Assembly: GCA_031363085.1 (NCBI GenBank)
Contig: JANLTU010000042.1
Coordinates: 1 to 38,942, forward strand
Source of the DNA: UBA6921 sp031363085
Lineage (GTDB): Bacteria > Pseudomonadota > Gammaproteobacteria > SG8-11
Direction of reading: 5' to 3'
DNA length: 38,942 bases
A program made the position numbers and the translations under genes. Of this stretch, positions 16,762 through 26,141 are shown in pieces. Under the pieces are notes generated by a model, which searched no databases, was not told the origin of the DNA, and was given only the letters and a program-made list of their open reading frames with translations. Positions within the stretch are counted from its first letter, which is position 1, and every line of letters begins with the position of its first letter.

Positions 16762-18129
16762 ATGAGCGGTTTTCTGACTTCGTTAATTGCATTCATCGTC
16801 GTGCTGAGCTTGCTCGTCACGGTGCATGAGTTCGGCCACTACTGGGTGGCGGTCAAGTGCGGCGTCAAGGTGCTGCGTTTCTCAGTGGGCTTCGGTGCGC
16901 CGCTGTGGAAGCGAGTCGCGGGCGCGGATAAAACCGAGTATGTGATCGCGGCGATCCCGCTGGGCGGCTATGTCAAGATGCTCGACGAACGCGAAGGTCC
17001 GGTCGACGCGCGCGAGCTGTCGCGTGCATTTAATCGGCAGCCGGTGCACAAGCGCTTTGCCATTGTGGTGGCCGGTCCGCTGTTTAATTTTTTGTTCGCG
17101 ATCTTCGCCTACTGGTTGATGTTCAACGTCGGCCTGCCGGGCATAAAGCCCTACGTGGACGGGGTTGACGACAACTCGGTGGCAGCCCGCGCCGGGGTGC
17201 GTCTGGGTGACGAAATCATCTCGGTGGGCGGACGTGAGACGCCGACTTGGCAAGCAGCGCGGCAGGAGTTGCTGACGCTCGGCCTGCAACAAAACACCGC
17301 AGATCTGGAAGTGCGCGCGCCGAATGCGACCATGCCGCGTCGCGTGCAACTGGACTTCACCGACATCACCCGCGATCCGCAAGATGTGCAGTTGGTCGAG
17401 CGCGTCGGCCTGCATCCGATTGAGCTGGTCATGCCGCCGGTGATCGGCTCGGTGCAGAGCAACAGCCCGGCGGAAGCCGCAGGCTTGAAAGATGGCGACC
17501 GCGTGGTGAGCGCGGCGGGCGCCGCAGTGAAAGACTGGATGCAGTGGGTGGAGTTTGTGCGCGGCCATCCTGATCAAACCGTCAGCGTGCGCATTGAGCG
17601 CGGCGGCCTTGCGCAGGAGGTTCAATTGAATATCGGGCATGCCGAAGAAAACGGCAAGCTGATCGGTCGCATCGGCGCCGCGCCCGGCCCGCTGCCGGAA
17701 GTGCCCGAGGACTGGAAAGCAACACAACGCTACGGCGTATTCGCCGCCATCGTGCCGGCGCTGCAAAAAACCTGGGACATGTCGTCGCTCACCTTGGTGA
17801 TGATGGGCAAAATGCTGGTGGGCCAAGTGAGCATGGACAACCTCAGCGGACCGATCACCATCGCAAAATACGCCGGCTACACCGCCAATATCGGTTTGAG
17901 TGCGTTCCTGTCGTTTCTCGCCATCGTCAGCGTCAGTCTGGGGGTGTTGAACTTGCTGCCGGTGCCGATGCTCGACGGCGGACACTTGGCGTATTACCTG
18001 GTTGAAATCGTGAAAGGCCGTCCGCTGTCCGACGACACGCAGACAAAATTACAACGCGTCGGTCTGGCCTTGCTGCTGCTGTTGATGTCGCTTGCGCTTT
18101 ACAATGACGTCGCGCGTTTGCTGAGGTAA
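16762..18129 (+). CDS. rseP: Site-2 (intramembrane) zinc protease RseP
   Basis: An inner-membrane metalloprotease that performs the second cut of the anti-sigma factor RseA in the envelope stress response and clears signal peptides. The 455 residues contain HEFGH with zinc ligands H22 and H26 and catalytic E23 (same numbering as E. coli), two PDZ domains (about 115-310; PVIGSVQSNSPAEAAGLKDGD) and the second zinc motif LNLLPVPMLDGGH with D405. RBS AGGA precedes ATG 16762. It sits 12 bp before bamA, linking the stress-response protease to the outer-membrane assembly machine it monitors. Confidence 0.96.
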   Translation: MSGFLTSLIAFIVVLSLLVTVHEFGHYWVAVKCGVKVLRFSVGFGAPLWKRVAGADKTEYVIAAIPLGGYVKMLDEREGPVDARELSRAFNRQPVHKRFAIVVAGPLFNFLFAIFAYWLMFNVGLPGIKPYVDGVDDNSVAARAGVRLGDEIISVGGRETPTWQAARQELLTLGLQQNTADLEVRAPNATMPRRVQLDFTDITRDPQDVQLVERVGLHPIELVMPPVIGSVQSNSPAEAAGLKDGDRVVSAAGAAVKDWMQWVEFVRGHPDQTVSVRIERGGLAQEVQLNIGHAEENGKLIGRIGAAPGPLPEVPEDWKATQRYGVFAAIVPALQKTWDMSSLTLVMMGKMLVGQVSMDNLSGPITIAKYAGYTANIGLSAFLSFLAIVSVSLGVLNLLPVPMLDGGHLAYYLVEIVKGRPLSDDTQTKLQRVGLALLLLLMSLALYNDVARLLR

Positions 18130-18141
18130 TATCCCCCGCCC

Positions 18142-20514
18142 ATGAAGCCCAACGTTCTCCGTGCACTCGTACTGACGATGTGCGCGCTGTGGTGTATACC
18201 GCGCGCGTATGCATTTGATGCGTTCGTCGTCAAAGACATCAAACTGATCGGCTTGCAGCGCATTGCTGCGGGCACCGTCTTTAACTATTTGCCGATCAAG
18301 GTCGGTGACATCATGGACGAGCGCCGTTCTGCCGACGCGCTGCGGGCCTTGTTCAAAACCGGCTTCTTCGAAGACGTGCAATTAGGGCAAGAGGGCGATT
18401 TGCTGATCGTCACCGTGGTCGAGCGGCCGGCGATTGCCAGCATTAATCTTTCCGGCAACAAGGATATTGAAACCGACAAGCTGAAGAAGGCCTTGAAAGA
18501 TGTCGGCTTGGCGGAGAACCGCGTGTTCGACCGTTCGTTGCTGGACAAGATCGAGCAGGAATTACAGCGCCAGTATTTTTCACTCGGAAAATACGGCGTG
18601 AAAATCAAATCCAAGGTGACGCTCAAAGAGCGCAATCGCGCCGATGTCAGCATTGAAATCACCGAAGGCGAGGCGGCGCGCATTCAGCGCCTGAATATCG
18701 TCGGCAACCATGCCTACAGCGAAGAGCAACTGGTCGACCCCTTGCAATTGAGCGAGCCGTCGTTCACGTCGTTTTTTTCCAACAGCGATAAATACTCCAA
18801 AGAAAAACTGCGCGGCGATCTGGAAGCGCTGCGCTCGTATTATCTGGATCGCGGTTATATCAACTTCAATGTTGATTCGACCCAGGTCACCATCTCACCG
18901 GACAAAAAAGATATTTACGTCGCCGTGAATCTGGAAGAAGGCGAGAAGTTCAGCGTCGACGAAGTGAAGTTGCTGGGCGAGATGGTGGTGCCGCGCGGCG
19001 AGCTGGAAAAATTGATCACGCTGAAGAAGGGCGACACCTTCGCACGCAGCGCGGTCACGGCGGTCAGCAACGCCATCAGCGAGCGGCTCGGTGACGACGG
19101 CTACGCGTTCGCCAACGTCAACGCGGTGCCGGATATCAACAACGAAACCAAGCGCGTGTCGATGACATTTTTCGTTGACCCCGGCAAGCGCGTGTACGTG
19201 CACCGCATCAACATCAGCGGCAATGGCAAGACCGAAGACGAAGTCATCCGCCGCGAATTGCGCCAGATGGAAGGCGGCTGGTTCACGCCCAAGAAACTTG
19301 CGCGTTCGCGCGTGCGCTTGCAGCGACTGGGCTATTTCGATGACGTCAATATCGAAACGCCGACGGTGCCGGGCACCTCCGATCAAGTGGACATCAATGT
19401 CACCGTCACCGAAGGTTCGACCGGACAGTTACAGGCGTCGCTGGGTTATGGGCAGGTGGTCAAGCTGACGCTCTCGGCAAAAGTCACCTTCAACAATTTC
19501 GTTGGCACCGGTAAATATGTCAGCGTCGAAGCGACACATGACAGCGCCAGCGATGTGTATAGCGTGTCGTACACCAATCCGTATTACACCGATGCCGGCG
19601 TGAGTCGTAGCTTGAGCGTGTTTTACCGGAGTACCAATGCTGGACAGCTCAGAATCAGTAACTATTACAGCGATGAAAAAGGTGGGCGTGTTGGTTACGG
19701 TTTTCCAATCAGTGAATACAACACTGCGAAAGTGGGCATGGAGTTAAAATCGACAGGGTTAAGTCTTAATGCTTCCCCCGCGCAGGAGTATACAACCTGG
19801 GTGTGTGATTACTACAAGGACAAGGATCCGGGTTGCAATCGCCAACATGCGAGTTTTTCAACGGCTACGGTGGACAGCAGTTGGTCGAGTGACACGCGCA
19901 ACCGCACATTTTTTGCCAGCGATGGCACCTTGCATCAAGTGTCGGCGGAAGTCGCCCTACCGGGGCTGGATTTGCAGTATTACAAGTTGCGTTATAACTT
20001 CGAACAGAGCCTGCCGTTGTTTTCGGGCTTTACATTGCAAGGCCGTGCCTCTGTGGGGTACGGCGATGGTTATGGCAGCACCAAGGCGCTACCGTTTTTC
20101 GAAAATTTTTACGCCGGAGGCGTGCAGTCCGTGCGTGGCTTCGTGGACAACAGTTTGGGTTCGCCGCATACCAAAACAAGGGATCAATACAACCCCTTGG
20201 ATAGGACGCTCATTAAGGCCGGTGGCGCTGCCCTCGGCGGCTCGCTGCGCACGGTCGCTAACGTCGAGTTGATTTTTCCGTTACCCTTCGCGGAGAATAG
20301 CAAGTCGTTCCGTCTGAGCGTTTTTTCCGATATCGGTAGCGTCTTTGCCGGGGTGGGCGACTTTGATGCCAAAGAATTGCGCAGTAGTTATGGGCTCTCG
20401 GCGTTATGGGTTACACCGGTGGGTGTGCTGGCCTTCAATTGGGGCTGGCCGTATGTGCATCGGGCGGGCGACCAACGCCAAGTGTTCCAGTTTTCCATTG
20501 GTGCTCCTTTCTAA
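18142..20514 (+). CDS. bamA: Outer membrane protein assembly factor BamA
   Basis: The Omp85 core of the BAM complex that folds beta-barrel proteins into the outer membrane. It is 790 residues. A signal peptide is cleaved near AYA-24/F25; five POTRA repeats follow (about 25-345); then a 16-strand barrel with the loop-6 motif VRGF (in GGVQSVRGFVDNSLG) and a terminal FQFSIGAPF ending in the barrel-recognition Phe. The segment encoded about 19621-19860 drops to roughly 46% GC and encodes a surface loop with two cysteines (VCDYYKDKDPGCNRQ), a likely disulfide-bonded, fast-evolving extracellular loop. Confidence 0.97.
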   Translation: MKPNVLRALVLTMCALWCIPRAYAFDAFVVKDIKLIGLQRIAAGTVFNYLPIKVGDIMDERRSADALRALFKTGFFEDVQLGQEGDLLIVTVVERPAIASINLSGNKDIETDKLKKALKDVGLAENRVFDRSLLDKIEQELQRQYFSLGKYGVKIKSKVTLKERNRADVSIEITEGEAARIQRLNIVGNHAYSEEQLVDPLQLSEPSFTSFFSNSDKYSKEKLRGDLEALRSYYLDRGYINFNVDSTQVTISPDKKDIYVAVNLEEGEKFSVDEVKLLGEMVVPRGELEKLITLKKGDTFARSAVTAVSNAISERLGDDGYAFANVNAVPDINNETKRVSMTFFVDPGKRVYVHRINISGNGKTEDEVIRRELRQMEGGWFTPKKLARSRVRLQRLGYFDDVNIETPTVPGTSDQVDINVTVTEGSTGQLQASLGYGQVVKLTLSAKVTFNNFVGTGKYVSVEATHDSASDVYSVSYTNPYYTDAGVSRSLSVFYRSTNAGQLRISNYYSDEKGGRVGYGFPISEYNTAKVGMELKSTGLSLNASPAQEYTTWVCDYYKDKDPGCNRQHASFSTATVDSSWSSDTRNRTFFASDGTLHQVSAEVALPGLDLQYYKLRYNFEQSLPLFSGFTLQGRASVGYGDGYGSTKALPFFENFYAGGVQSVRGFVDNSLGSPHTKTRDQYNPLDRTLIKAGGAALGGSLRTVANVELIFPLPFAENSKSFRLSVFSDIGSVFAGVGDFDAKELRSSYGLSALWVTPVGVLAFNWGWPYVHRAGDQRQVFQFSIGAPF

Positions 20515-20534
20515 TCAACATAGGATCAATCACG

Positions 20535-21095
20535 TTGAAGACACTACTCCTGATGACCGCGCTCACTGCCGTGAGCGGCACCGCGTTGGCGGCAAACACG
20601 GCTGAATTGAAAGTCGGCGTGGTCAATGCGCAAAAGGTGCTCGAACAGGCGCCGCAGGCGGAAGCGGCGCGCAAACGCCTCGAAGCTGAATTTGCACCGC
20701 GTGACAAATCCATGCTCGAAGTGCAAAAAGAAGTGCGTAAAAACGAGGAAAAACTCGAAAAAGACGCCTTGATCATGAGCGACGCCGAGAAACAAAAACT
20801 CGACCGCGAGCTGACGACGCAGAAGCGCGAACTAAAGCGCAAGCAAGAAGAATTCCGCGACGACCTCAACGCCCGACGCAATGAGGAGTTCGGCAAGTTG
20901 CAGAAGCGCATCGCTGATGTGATTCTGGCCGCCGCCAAAGAAGGTGGCTATGACATGGTGTTGACCGACGGTGTGTTGTACGCCAGCGACAAGGTCGACA
21001 TGACCGAAATGATTTTGAAACGACTGGCGGCGATGGATAAAGACGCCGGTTCCGCTAAAGCGGGTGGCGGCGCCAAAGGCGTGCCGAATAATTAA
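20535..21095 (+). CDS. skp: Periplasmic OMP chaperone Skp/OmpH
   Basis: A periplasmic trimeric chaperone that carries unfolded outer-membrane proteins to BAM. The 186 residues start with a signal peptide (LKTLLLMTALTAVSGTALA, cleavage after ALA near 20), a conserved strand KVGVVNAQKVLEQAPQ, and a long, charged coiled-coil arm of Lys/Glu/Arg heptads (about 50-130) typical of Skp tentacles. I chose the TTG at 20535 because AGGA lies 9 bases upstream and it starts exactly at the signal peptide; longer in-frame starts would read into bamA. It lies 20 bp after bamA and 21 bp before lpxD. Confidence 0.92.
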   Translation: MKTLLLMTALTAVSGTALAANTAELKVGVVNAQKVLEQAPQAEAARKRLEAEFAPRDKSMLEVQKEVRKNEEKLEKDALIMSDAEKQKLDRELTTQKRELKRKQEEFRDDLNARRNEEFGKLQKRIADVILAAAKEGGYDMVLTDGVLYASDKVDMTEMILKRLAAMDKDAGSAKAGGGAKGVPNN

Positions 21096-21116
21096 GCGCA
21101 ACCCACGCGCGCATTG

Positions 21117-22178
21117 ATGCCTATGATAACGACGCGGACGTTAGCCGAGCTTGCGCAGCATGTTGACGGGCAGGTGCAGGGCGACAGCGCGGTGGCAATC
21201 TCGGGCATCAGCACCCTGCAATCCGCGCATGTCGGGCAAATCAGTTTTCTGGCCAATCCTCGCTACCGGAAATTCTTGCAGACCACGCAAGCGTCGGCGG
21301 TGATTCTGGCGGAAGATTACGCGGCCGAATGTCCAAGTAACGCGTTAATTGTCGCGAACCCTTATGTGGCGTATGCCCGCATCGCCAATTTGTTTGTCGG
21401 CAGTTTGGTGTGCGACAACGGTGTGCATCCCACCGCCGTGGTGGGCGCCGGTGCACGTCTGGGTGCGCGCGTCACCCTCGGACCGCACAGCGTCATCGGC
21501 GACGGTGCCGTGTTGGGTGATGACGTATGGGTTGGCGCGGGTTGCGTGCTGGGCCGCAACGTCGCCATCGGCGCCGACGGCCGGCTGGAGGCCAATATCA
21601 CGCTGTGGCATGGCACGCAAATCGGCAAGCGCGTGTTGATTCATCCCGGCGTCGTCGTCGGCGCGGACGGCTTCGGGCTTGCCAACGACAACGGTGTGTG
21701 GATCAAGGTGCCGCAGCTTGGCGGTGTGCGCATCGGCGACGATGTGGAGATTGGCGCCAATACCACCATCGATTGCGGGGCGCTTGAAGATACCATCATC
21801 GAAGATGGAGTGAAGCTCGACAATTTAATCCAGATCGGGCATAACGTGCATATCGGCGCGCACACCGCGATTGCGGCCTGCACCGCCATTGCCGGCAGCA
21901 CCAAGATCGGCAAGTATTGCGGCATCGGCGGCACGGTCGGCATCGTCGGGCATCTGGACATCGCCGATCATGTGCAGATCACCGGCATGTCCATGGTGAC
22001 GCAGTCGATTACCGAAGCGGGAGTGTATTCGTCCGGCACACCGCTGGAGCCGAATGCGCAATGGCACAAGAACTTCGCACGTTTCAAACAGCTCGACGAT
22101 ATGTGGCGGCGCATCAAACAATTGGAAGCCCAACTCGAACGGCTCAGTGGTTCGTTCCGTTCTAAGGATGACCAATGA
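21117..22178 (+). CDS. lpxD: UDP-3-O-(3-hydroxyacyl)glucosamine N-acyltransferase
   Basis: Third step of lipid A synthesis: N-acylation with a hydroxyacyl-ACP. The 353 residues have an N-terminal uridine-binding domain (about 1-100), then a left-handed beta-helix of hexapeptide repeats (VVGAGARLGARVTLGPHSVI through about 300) and a C-terminal helix. The catalytic region LIQIGHNVHIGAHTAIAACT is conserved. Start is uncertain among TTG 21114, ATG 21117 and ATG 21123; none has a strong ribosome-binding site, and I took the first ATG. Confidence 0.95.
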   Translation: MPMITTRTLAELAQHVDGQVQGDSAVAISGISTLQSAHVGQISFLANPRYRKFLQTTQASAVILAEDYAAECPSNALIVANPYVAYARIANLFVGSLVCDNGVHPTAVVGAGARLGARVTLGPHSVIGDGAVLGDDVWVGAGCVLGRNVAIGADGRLEANITLWHGTQIGKRVLIHPGVVVGADGFGLANDNGVWIKVPQLGGVRIGDDVEIGANTTIDCGALEDTIIEDGVKLDNLIQIGHNVHIGAHTAIAACTAIAGSTKIGKYCGIGGTVGIVGHLDIADHVQITGMSMVTQSITEAGVYSSGTPLEPNAQWHKNFARFKQLDDMWRRIKQLEAQLERLSGSFRSKDDQ

Positions 22179-22251
22179 AAGCGATGGATTTTTTTGCATC
22201 TGCGAGGTGCAGAACGAGCGACCTAATGAAGGGTGACTTGTGGAAACAGTA

Positions 22252-22674
22252 ATGGACATCCAGGCAATCATGGAACATTTGCCGCATCGTTACCCGTTTT
22301 TGCTGATTGATCGCATCGTGCAGTGCGATCCGGGCAAGTCGCTCACGGCGATCAAGAACGTCACCATCAACGAGCCGCATTTTCAGGGTCATTTCCCGCA
22401 GCTTGCGGTGATGCCGGGGGTGCTGATTCTCGAAGCAATGGCACAGGCCACTGGCGTGCTGGCTTTCCAGACGCGCAACGGCCGGCAGAATATTTATTAT
22501 CTGGTCGGCATCGACGCGGCGCGTTTCAAGCGACCGGTGGTGCCCGGCGACCAATTGGTCATCGAAGTGGAATTCAAACAGGCGGTGCGCAACATCTGGA
22601 AAGTCGACGCACGTGCCAAGGTCGACGGTAAAATCGTCGCCAGCGCCGAACTGATGTGTGCAGAAAAAGAATAA
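22252..22674 (+). CDS. fabZ: 3-hydroxyacyl-ACP dehydratase FabZ
   Basis: The dehydratase of fatty-acid elongation that competes with LpxA for hydroxymyristoyl-ACP, hence its place between the lpx genes. The 140-residue hot-dog fold has PHRYPFLLIDR, catalytic H47 (in FQGHFPQ) and E61 (in GVLILEAMAQ). I chose ATG 22252, giving MDIQAIMEHLPHRYPF as in Pseudomonas; an in-frame GTG at 22240 would add four residues. A 73-bp gap follows lpxD. Confidence 0.95.
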   Translation: MDIQAIMEHLPHRYPFLLIDRIVQCDPGKSLTAIKNVTINEPHFQGHFPQLAVMPGVLILEAMAQATGVLAFQTRNGRQNIYYLVGIDAARFKRPVVPGDQLVIEVEFKQAVRNIWKVDARAKVDGKIVASAELMCAEKE

Positions 22675-22681
22675 TTCGGAA

Positions 22682-23461
22682 ATGACCGGCGTGATCGATC
22701 CCCGTGCTGTAGTTCATCCCTCCGCTCGGCTTGCGTCCGATGTGAGCGTGGGGCCGTATTCCATTATCGGTGCCGAGGTCGAAATCGGCGCCGGCACCTG
22801 GGTTGGTCCGCACGCGGTCATCAACGGACCGACACGCATCGGTCGTGACAATAAAATTTTTCAGTTCGCGTCGGTGGGTGAAGCGCCGCAAGACAAAAAG
22901 TACGCCGGTGAACCCACGCGGCTTTTGATCGGCGACCGCAACGTCATCCGCGAATTCGTCACCATCAGCCGTGGCACGGTGCAAGACGGTGGCGTTACGC
23001 GCGTGGGCAACGACAACTGGATCATGGCCTACGTGCACATCGCGCACGACTGCCAGGTGGGCAACCAAGTGATTTTTTCCAACAGTGCGTCGCTCGCCGG
23101 TCATGTGCACGTGCAAGACCACGCCAGCCTCGGCGGGTTTAGTCTGGTGCATCAGTTCTGTCACATCGGCGCGCATTGCTTCACCGCCATGAACAGCGTC
23201 ATTTCCATGGATGTGCCGCCGTACATGATGGTGTCGGGGCACATGGCGAAGCCACATGGCCTGAATGTCGAAGGCTTGAAACGGCGCGGTTTTTCAGCCG
23301 AAACACTGCAAGCGCTGCGGCGCGCCTACAAAATTATTTACCGTTCCAAACTCACCTTGGCGCAGGCGATTGAACAACTGCAGATCAGCGCCGGCGAGAC
23401 GCCGGAAGTCGCCGCCTTGGTCGAGTTTCTGGAAAAAAGCACGCGCGGCATTGTGCGCTAG
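22682..23461 (+). CDS. lpxA: UDP-N-acetylglucosamine acyltransferase
   Basis: First step of lipid A synthesis in the cytosol. The 259-residue left-handed beta-helix (E. coli 262) shows hexapeptide repeats from DPRAVVHPSARL onward, YAGEPTRLLIGDRNVIRE, and catalytic H122 in YVHIAHDCQVGN, which aligns with E. coli H125. ATG 22682 gives the normal N-terminus. The gene is only 7 bp after fabZ. Unusually, lpxB does not follow directly: a convergent ydcF-like gene lies between. Confidence 0.96.
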   Translation: MTGVIDPRAVVHPSARLASDVSVGPYSIIGAEVEIGAGTWVGPHAVINGPTRIGRDNKIFQFASVGEAPQDKKYAGEPTRLLIGDRNVIREFVTISRGTVQDGGVTRVGNDNWIMAYVHIAHDCQVGNQVIFSNSASLAGHVHVQDHASLGGFSLVHQFCHIGAHCFTAMNSVISMDVPPYMMVSGHMAKPHGLNVEGLKRRGFSAETLQALRRAYKIIYRSKLTLAQAIEQLQISAGETPEVAALVEFLEKSTRGIVR

Positions 23462-23525
23462 ATATAGATAATGGTGAATGTTTAATTCGGGTGTGCGAGA
23501 AGCACACGCGACCATTCGACATGGA

Positions 23526-24293
23526 TCACTCCATCGCTTTCACGCGATACCACAGCAGCCCGACGATTTCATGCAGCGCAAAATAACTGCCGCGTAGCGC
23601 GCGCGCCTCGGGCAACCAAGTGGAGGCGTCGGGATCAAGCTCGGAGGTGTTGTTGAACGATGTCGGCGCCGCAATGACCTCGAAACCAAAATGGCGGAAC
23701 GCAAATTCCGAACGCGGCATATGCCAAGCGTGCGTGACCAGATAGATCTGGGTGATGCCTTCCTTGGCGAGAATGTCTTTGGCGTAGCGTGCGTTTTCCC
23801 AGGTGGTGCGGCTTTGTCCTTCGACCCAGCGCACCGGAATGTTGAAGTCTTCCTCTAACACTTGCTTCATCAGGGACGCTTCCGACGCGCGCTGTTTCCA
23901 CACGGTGCCGCCAGCGATCAGCACCGGAAGTTTGCTACGCCGCGCCAAGTGCGCGCCGTAGCGCACACGCTCCAGCGACAGCGACGATACGGTATCGCCG
24001 CCGTACTCGGGCGCGTTTTGATAGCGACCACCGCCAAGGATCACGACCGCCGCGTGCGCCTTGGCATGCAGATCGCCGCTGGGGGGTAGCGCTGATGATT
24101 CTAATAATCCCAGCAGCGCGGAAGAAACGAACGGTGCGCTGAGTGCGTAAAACATCACCACTCCGGTCACCAGTAGGGCATAGCCGCTGCGCCATTTGAA
24201 TCTAATCAGCAGCAGTCCGGCGAGCAGCAACAACAACACGCCGCCGGGCGGCAGCAGCAATGATTCCAACGTAAATGAAATGAGTTTTTCCAT
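23526..24293 (-). CDS. ElyC/SanA/YdcF (DUF218) family membrane protein
   Basis: The 255 residues begin with two hydrophobic segments (LLLPPGGVLLLLLAGLLLI, about 11-30; YALLVTGVVMFYALSAPFV, about 38-56), then a DUF218 domain with the conserved strand AAVVILGGGRYQ, LPVLIAGGTVWKQ, the SRTTWENARYAKDIL motif and VTHAWHMPRSEFAFRHFGF. ElyC in E. coli supports peptidoglycan assembly and lipid-carrier use at low temperature; SanA affects envelope permeability. It is convergent with lpxA and divergent from lpxB (54 bp), so it interrupts the usual lpxA-lpxB order. The exact biochemical reaction is not known for the family. Confidence 0.85.
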   Translation of the reverse strand: MEKLISFTLESLLLPPGGVLLLLLAGLLLIRFKWRSGYALLVTGVVMFYALSAPFVSSALLGLLESSALPPSGDLHAKAHAAVVILGGGRYQNAPEYGGDTVSSLSLERVRYGAHLARRSKLPVLIAGGTVWKQRASEASLMKQVLEEDFNIPVRWVEGQSRTTWENARYAKDILAKEGITQIYLVTHAWHMPRSEFAFRHFGFEVIAAPTSFNNTSELDPDASTWLPEARALRGSYFALHEIVGLLWYRVKAME

Positions 24294-24347
24294 AGCGGTT
24301 TCCTGAGCGCGCGCTAGAATAGCACCGCTTATGAAAACCCAACCACC

Positions 24348-25490
24348 ATGCGCATCGGTATAGTTGCAGGCGAAGCTTCAGGCGACCTGTTGGCGGCCAG
24401 TTTGATGCAGGCTATCCAGGCACGGGTGCCGGGTGTTGAGTTTGAAGGCATCGCCGGGCCGCGCATGCAGCAGCTCGGTTGTCGCGCTTTCTACCCAAGC
24501 GAAAAGCTCGCGGTCATGGGCCTCACCGAAGTGCTGGGACGCTTGCGCGAGTTGTTACGTATTCGTCGCGACCTGGCACGCTGCTTCATTGCCGATCCAC
24601 CCGACGTATTCATTGGCGTGGATGCCCCGGATTTCAACCTGGGACTGGAGCGCAAGCTGAAAGCGCGCGGCATTCCCACGGTGCATTTCGTCAGCCCGTC
24701 GGTGTGGGCGTGGCGCCAGTACCGTGTAAAAAAAATCGCGCGTTCGACTGATCTGGTGTTGTGCCTGTTGCCGTTTGAAGAACAGTTTTATGCGCAGCAC
24801 CATGTAGCGGCACGTTACGTTGGCCATCCGCTGGCCGATATGATTCCGCTCGACAACGACCAGCGCGCCGCACGTGCGAAACTGGGTTTGGCCGCCGAAG
24901 GCGAAATCATCGCCATCCTGCCCGGCAGCCGCAGCATGGAAGTGCAAAACCTCGGGCCGGAGTTCGTGCGCACGGCGGCGTGGATCCATCAGCGCCGGTC
25001 GGACGCGCGTTTCATCACGCCGGTGGCCAGCGCCAAAACGCGCGCACTCTTCCATGAAATCCTGGCGCAACATCGCGGCGAATTGCCCTTGATGTTGATC
25101 GACGGCCAGTCGCATGAGGTCATGGCCGCCGCCGACGTGGTGCTGCTGGCGTCTGGCACCGCCGCACTGGAAGCAATGCTGTTGAAGCGGCCGATGGTGG
25201 TGGCATACCGCGTGTCGAAGCTGTCCGGATTTCTGGTGCGGCGCATGATCCGCGTGCCGTATTATTCCTTGCCCAATCTGCTGGCCGGAAAAAAAATCGT
25301 TGACGAGTTCGTGCAAGACGACGTGCGCGCCGATCAACTGGGCCGCCATCTGTTGGGTTTTTTGGAGGAACCGGAGCGCGCACACGCGTTGCAAAAACGC
25401 TTTCGCGATATTCATCTGCAGTTACGCCGCGACGCCGCGCAACAAGCGGCCGATGCGGTACTGGAATTAATCGGGCACAAACAGAGTTAG
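24348..25490 (+). CDS. lpxB: Lipid-A-disaccharide synthase
   Basis: A GT19 glycosyltransferase joining UDP-diacylglucosamine and lipid X at the inner membrane. It is 380 residues (E. coli 382) with the N-terminal MRIGIVAGEASGDLLAASLM, HFVSPSVWAWRQYRVKKI, LPGSRSMEVQNLGPEF and the nucleotide-site ASGTAALEAMLLKRPMVVAYR. It needs its own promoter because ydcF points away from it; a TAGAAT at 24315-24320 is a possible -10 but lacks a clear -35. rnhB follows after 2 bp. Confidence 0.96.
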   Translation: MRIGIVAGEASGDLLAASLMQAIQARVPGVEFEGIAGPRMQQLGCRAFYPSEKLAVMGLTEVLGRLRELLRIRRDLARCFIADPPDVFIGVDAPDFNLGLERKLKARGIPTVHFVSPSVWAWRQYRVKKIARSTDLVLCLLPFEEQFYAQHHVAARYVGHPLADMIPLDNDQRAARAKLGLAAEGEIIAILPGSRSMEVQNLGPEFVRTAAWIHQRRSDARFITPVASAKTRALFHEILAQHRGELPLMLIDGQSHEVMAAADVVLLASGTAALEAMLLKRPMVVAYRVSKLSGFLVRRMIRVPYYSLPNLLAGKKIVDEFVQDDVRADQLGRHLLGFLEEPERAHALQKRFRDIHLQLRRDAAQQAADAVLELIGHKQS

Positions 25491-25492
25491 CG

Positions 25493-26116
25493 ATGCAGAA
25501 AAAATCCGCCGGCAAAAACCAGATTCAACTCGACTTCGGCGGCGCGCTCGGCTGGGTGTGCGGTGTTGACGAAGTCGGGCGGGGACCGCTGGCCGGCCCG
25601 GTCATCGCCGCTGCCGTGATCCTTGATCCCAATCAACCCATTGCAGGTCTGGCTGATTCCAAAACCCTGAGCGCCGCGCGCCGTGCTGAGCTTGACATAT
25701 TAATCCGCAGCCGCGCGTATTCACACGCCATTGGCCGTGCCGAAGTCGAAGAGATCGACGCGCTCAATATTTTGCAGGCCACGCTGCTCGCTATGCAGCG
25801 CGCCGTCGCCGCGTTGCACATCGCACCTGATTTCGCCTACATCGATGGCAACCGTTGCCCCGTGTTGGCCTGCCGCGCCGAAGCCATCATCAAAGGCGAC
25901 GCCAGCGTGCCCGCCATCAGCGCCGCCTCCATCATCGCCAAAGTCGCGCGCGACCGCGAAATGCTTGAGTGGGATGCCCGTTATCCCGGCTATGGCCTGG
26001 CGCAACACAAAGGCTATCCAACCCCGACGCATTTACGTGCGCTCGACGCTTTGGGCGTCACGCCCATCCACCGCCGCAGCTTTGCGCCGGTGCGGAAGCG
26101 CTTGAAGAGCATGTAA
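25493..26116 (+). CDS. rnhB: Ribonuclease HII
   Basis: It cleaves RNA in RNA-DNA hybrids and removes single ribonucleotides from DNA. It is 207 residues, with the catalytic DE in CGVDEVGRGPLAGPV, DSKTLSAARR, the third acidic site in FAYIDGNRCP and KGDASVPAISAASIIAKVARD. The AQHKGYPTPTH motif near the C-terminus is typical. It is translated from ATG 25493, two bases after lpxB. In related genomes dnaE often follows; here the synteny breaks into the accessory region. Confidence 0.96.
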   Translation: MQKKSAGKNQIQLDFGGALGWVCGVDEVGRGPLAGPVIAAAVILDPNQPIAGLADSKTLSAARRAELDILIRSRAYSHAIGRAEVEEIDALNILQATLLAMQRAVAALHIAPDFAYIDGNRCPVLACRAEAIIKGDASVPAISAASIIAKVARDREMLEWDARYPGYGLAQHKGYPTPTHLRALDALGVTPIHRRSFAPVRKRLKSM

Positions 26117-26141
26117 GAATTCAACAGGTAGCAAACGGTCG

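Noticed and set aside
16882..17985. Long minus-strand open frame opposite rseP
   Set aside because: His/Arg/Ala-rich shadow of a high-GC gene; rseP on the plus strand is unmistakable.
23462..23525. Terminator between lpxA and ydcF
   Set aside because: A GTGTGC-GAGAA-GCACAC stem is present but lacks a T-tract on either strand.
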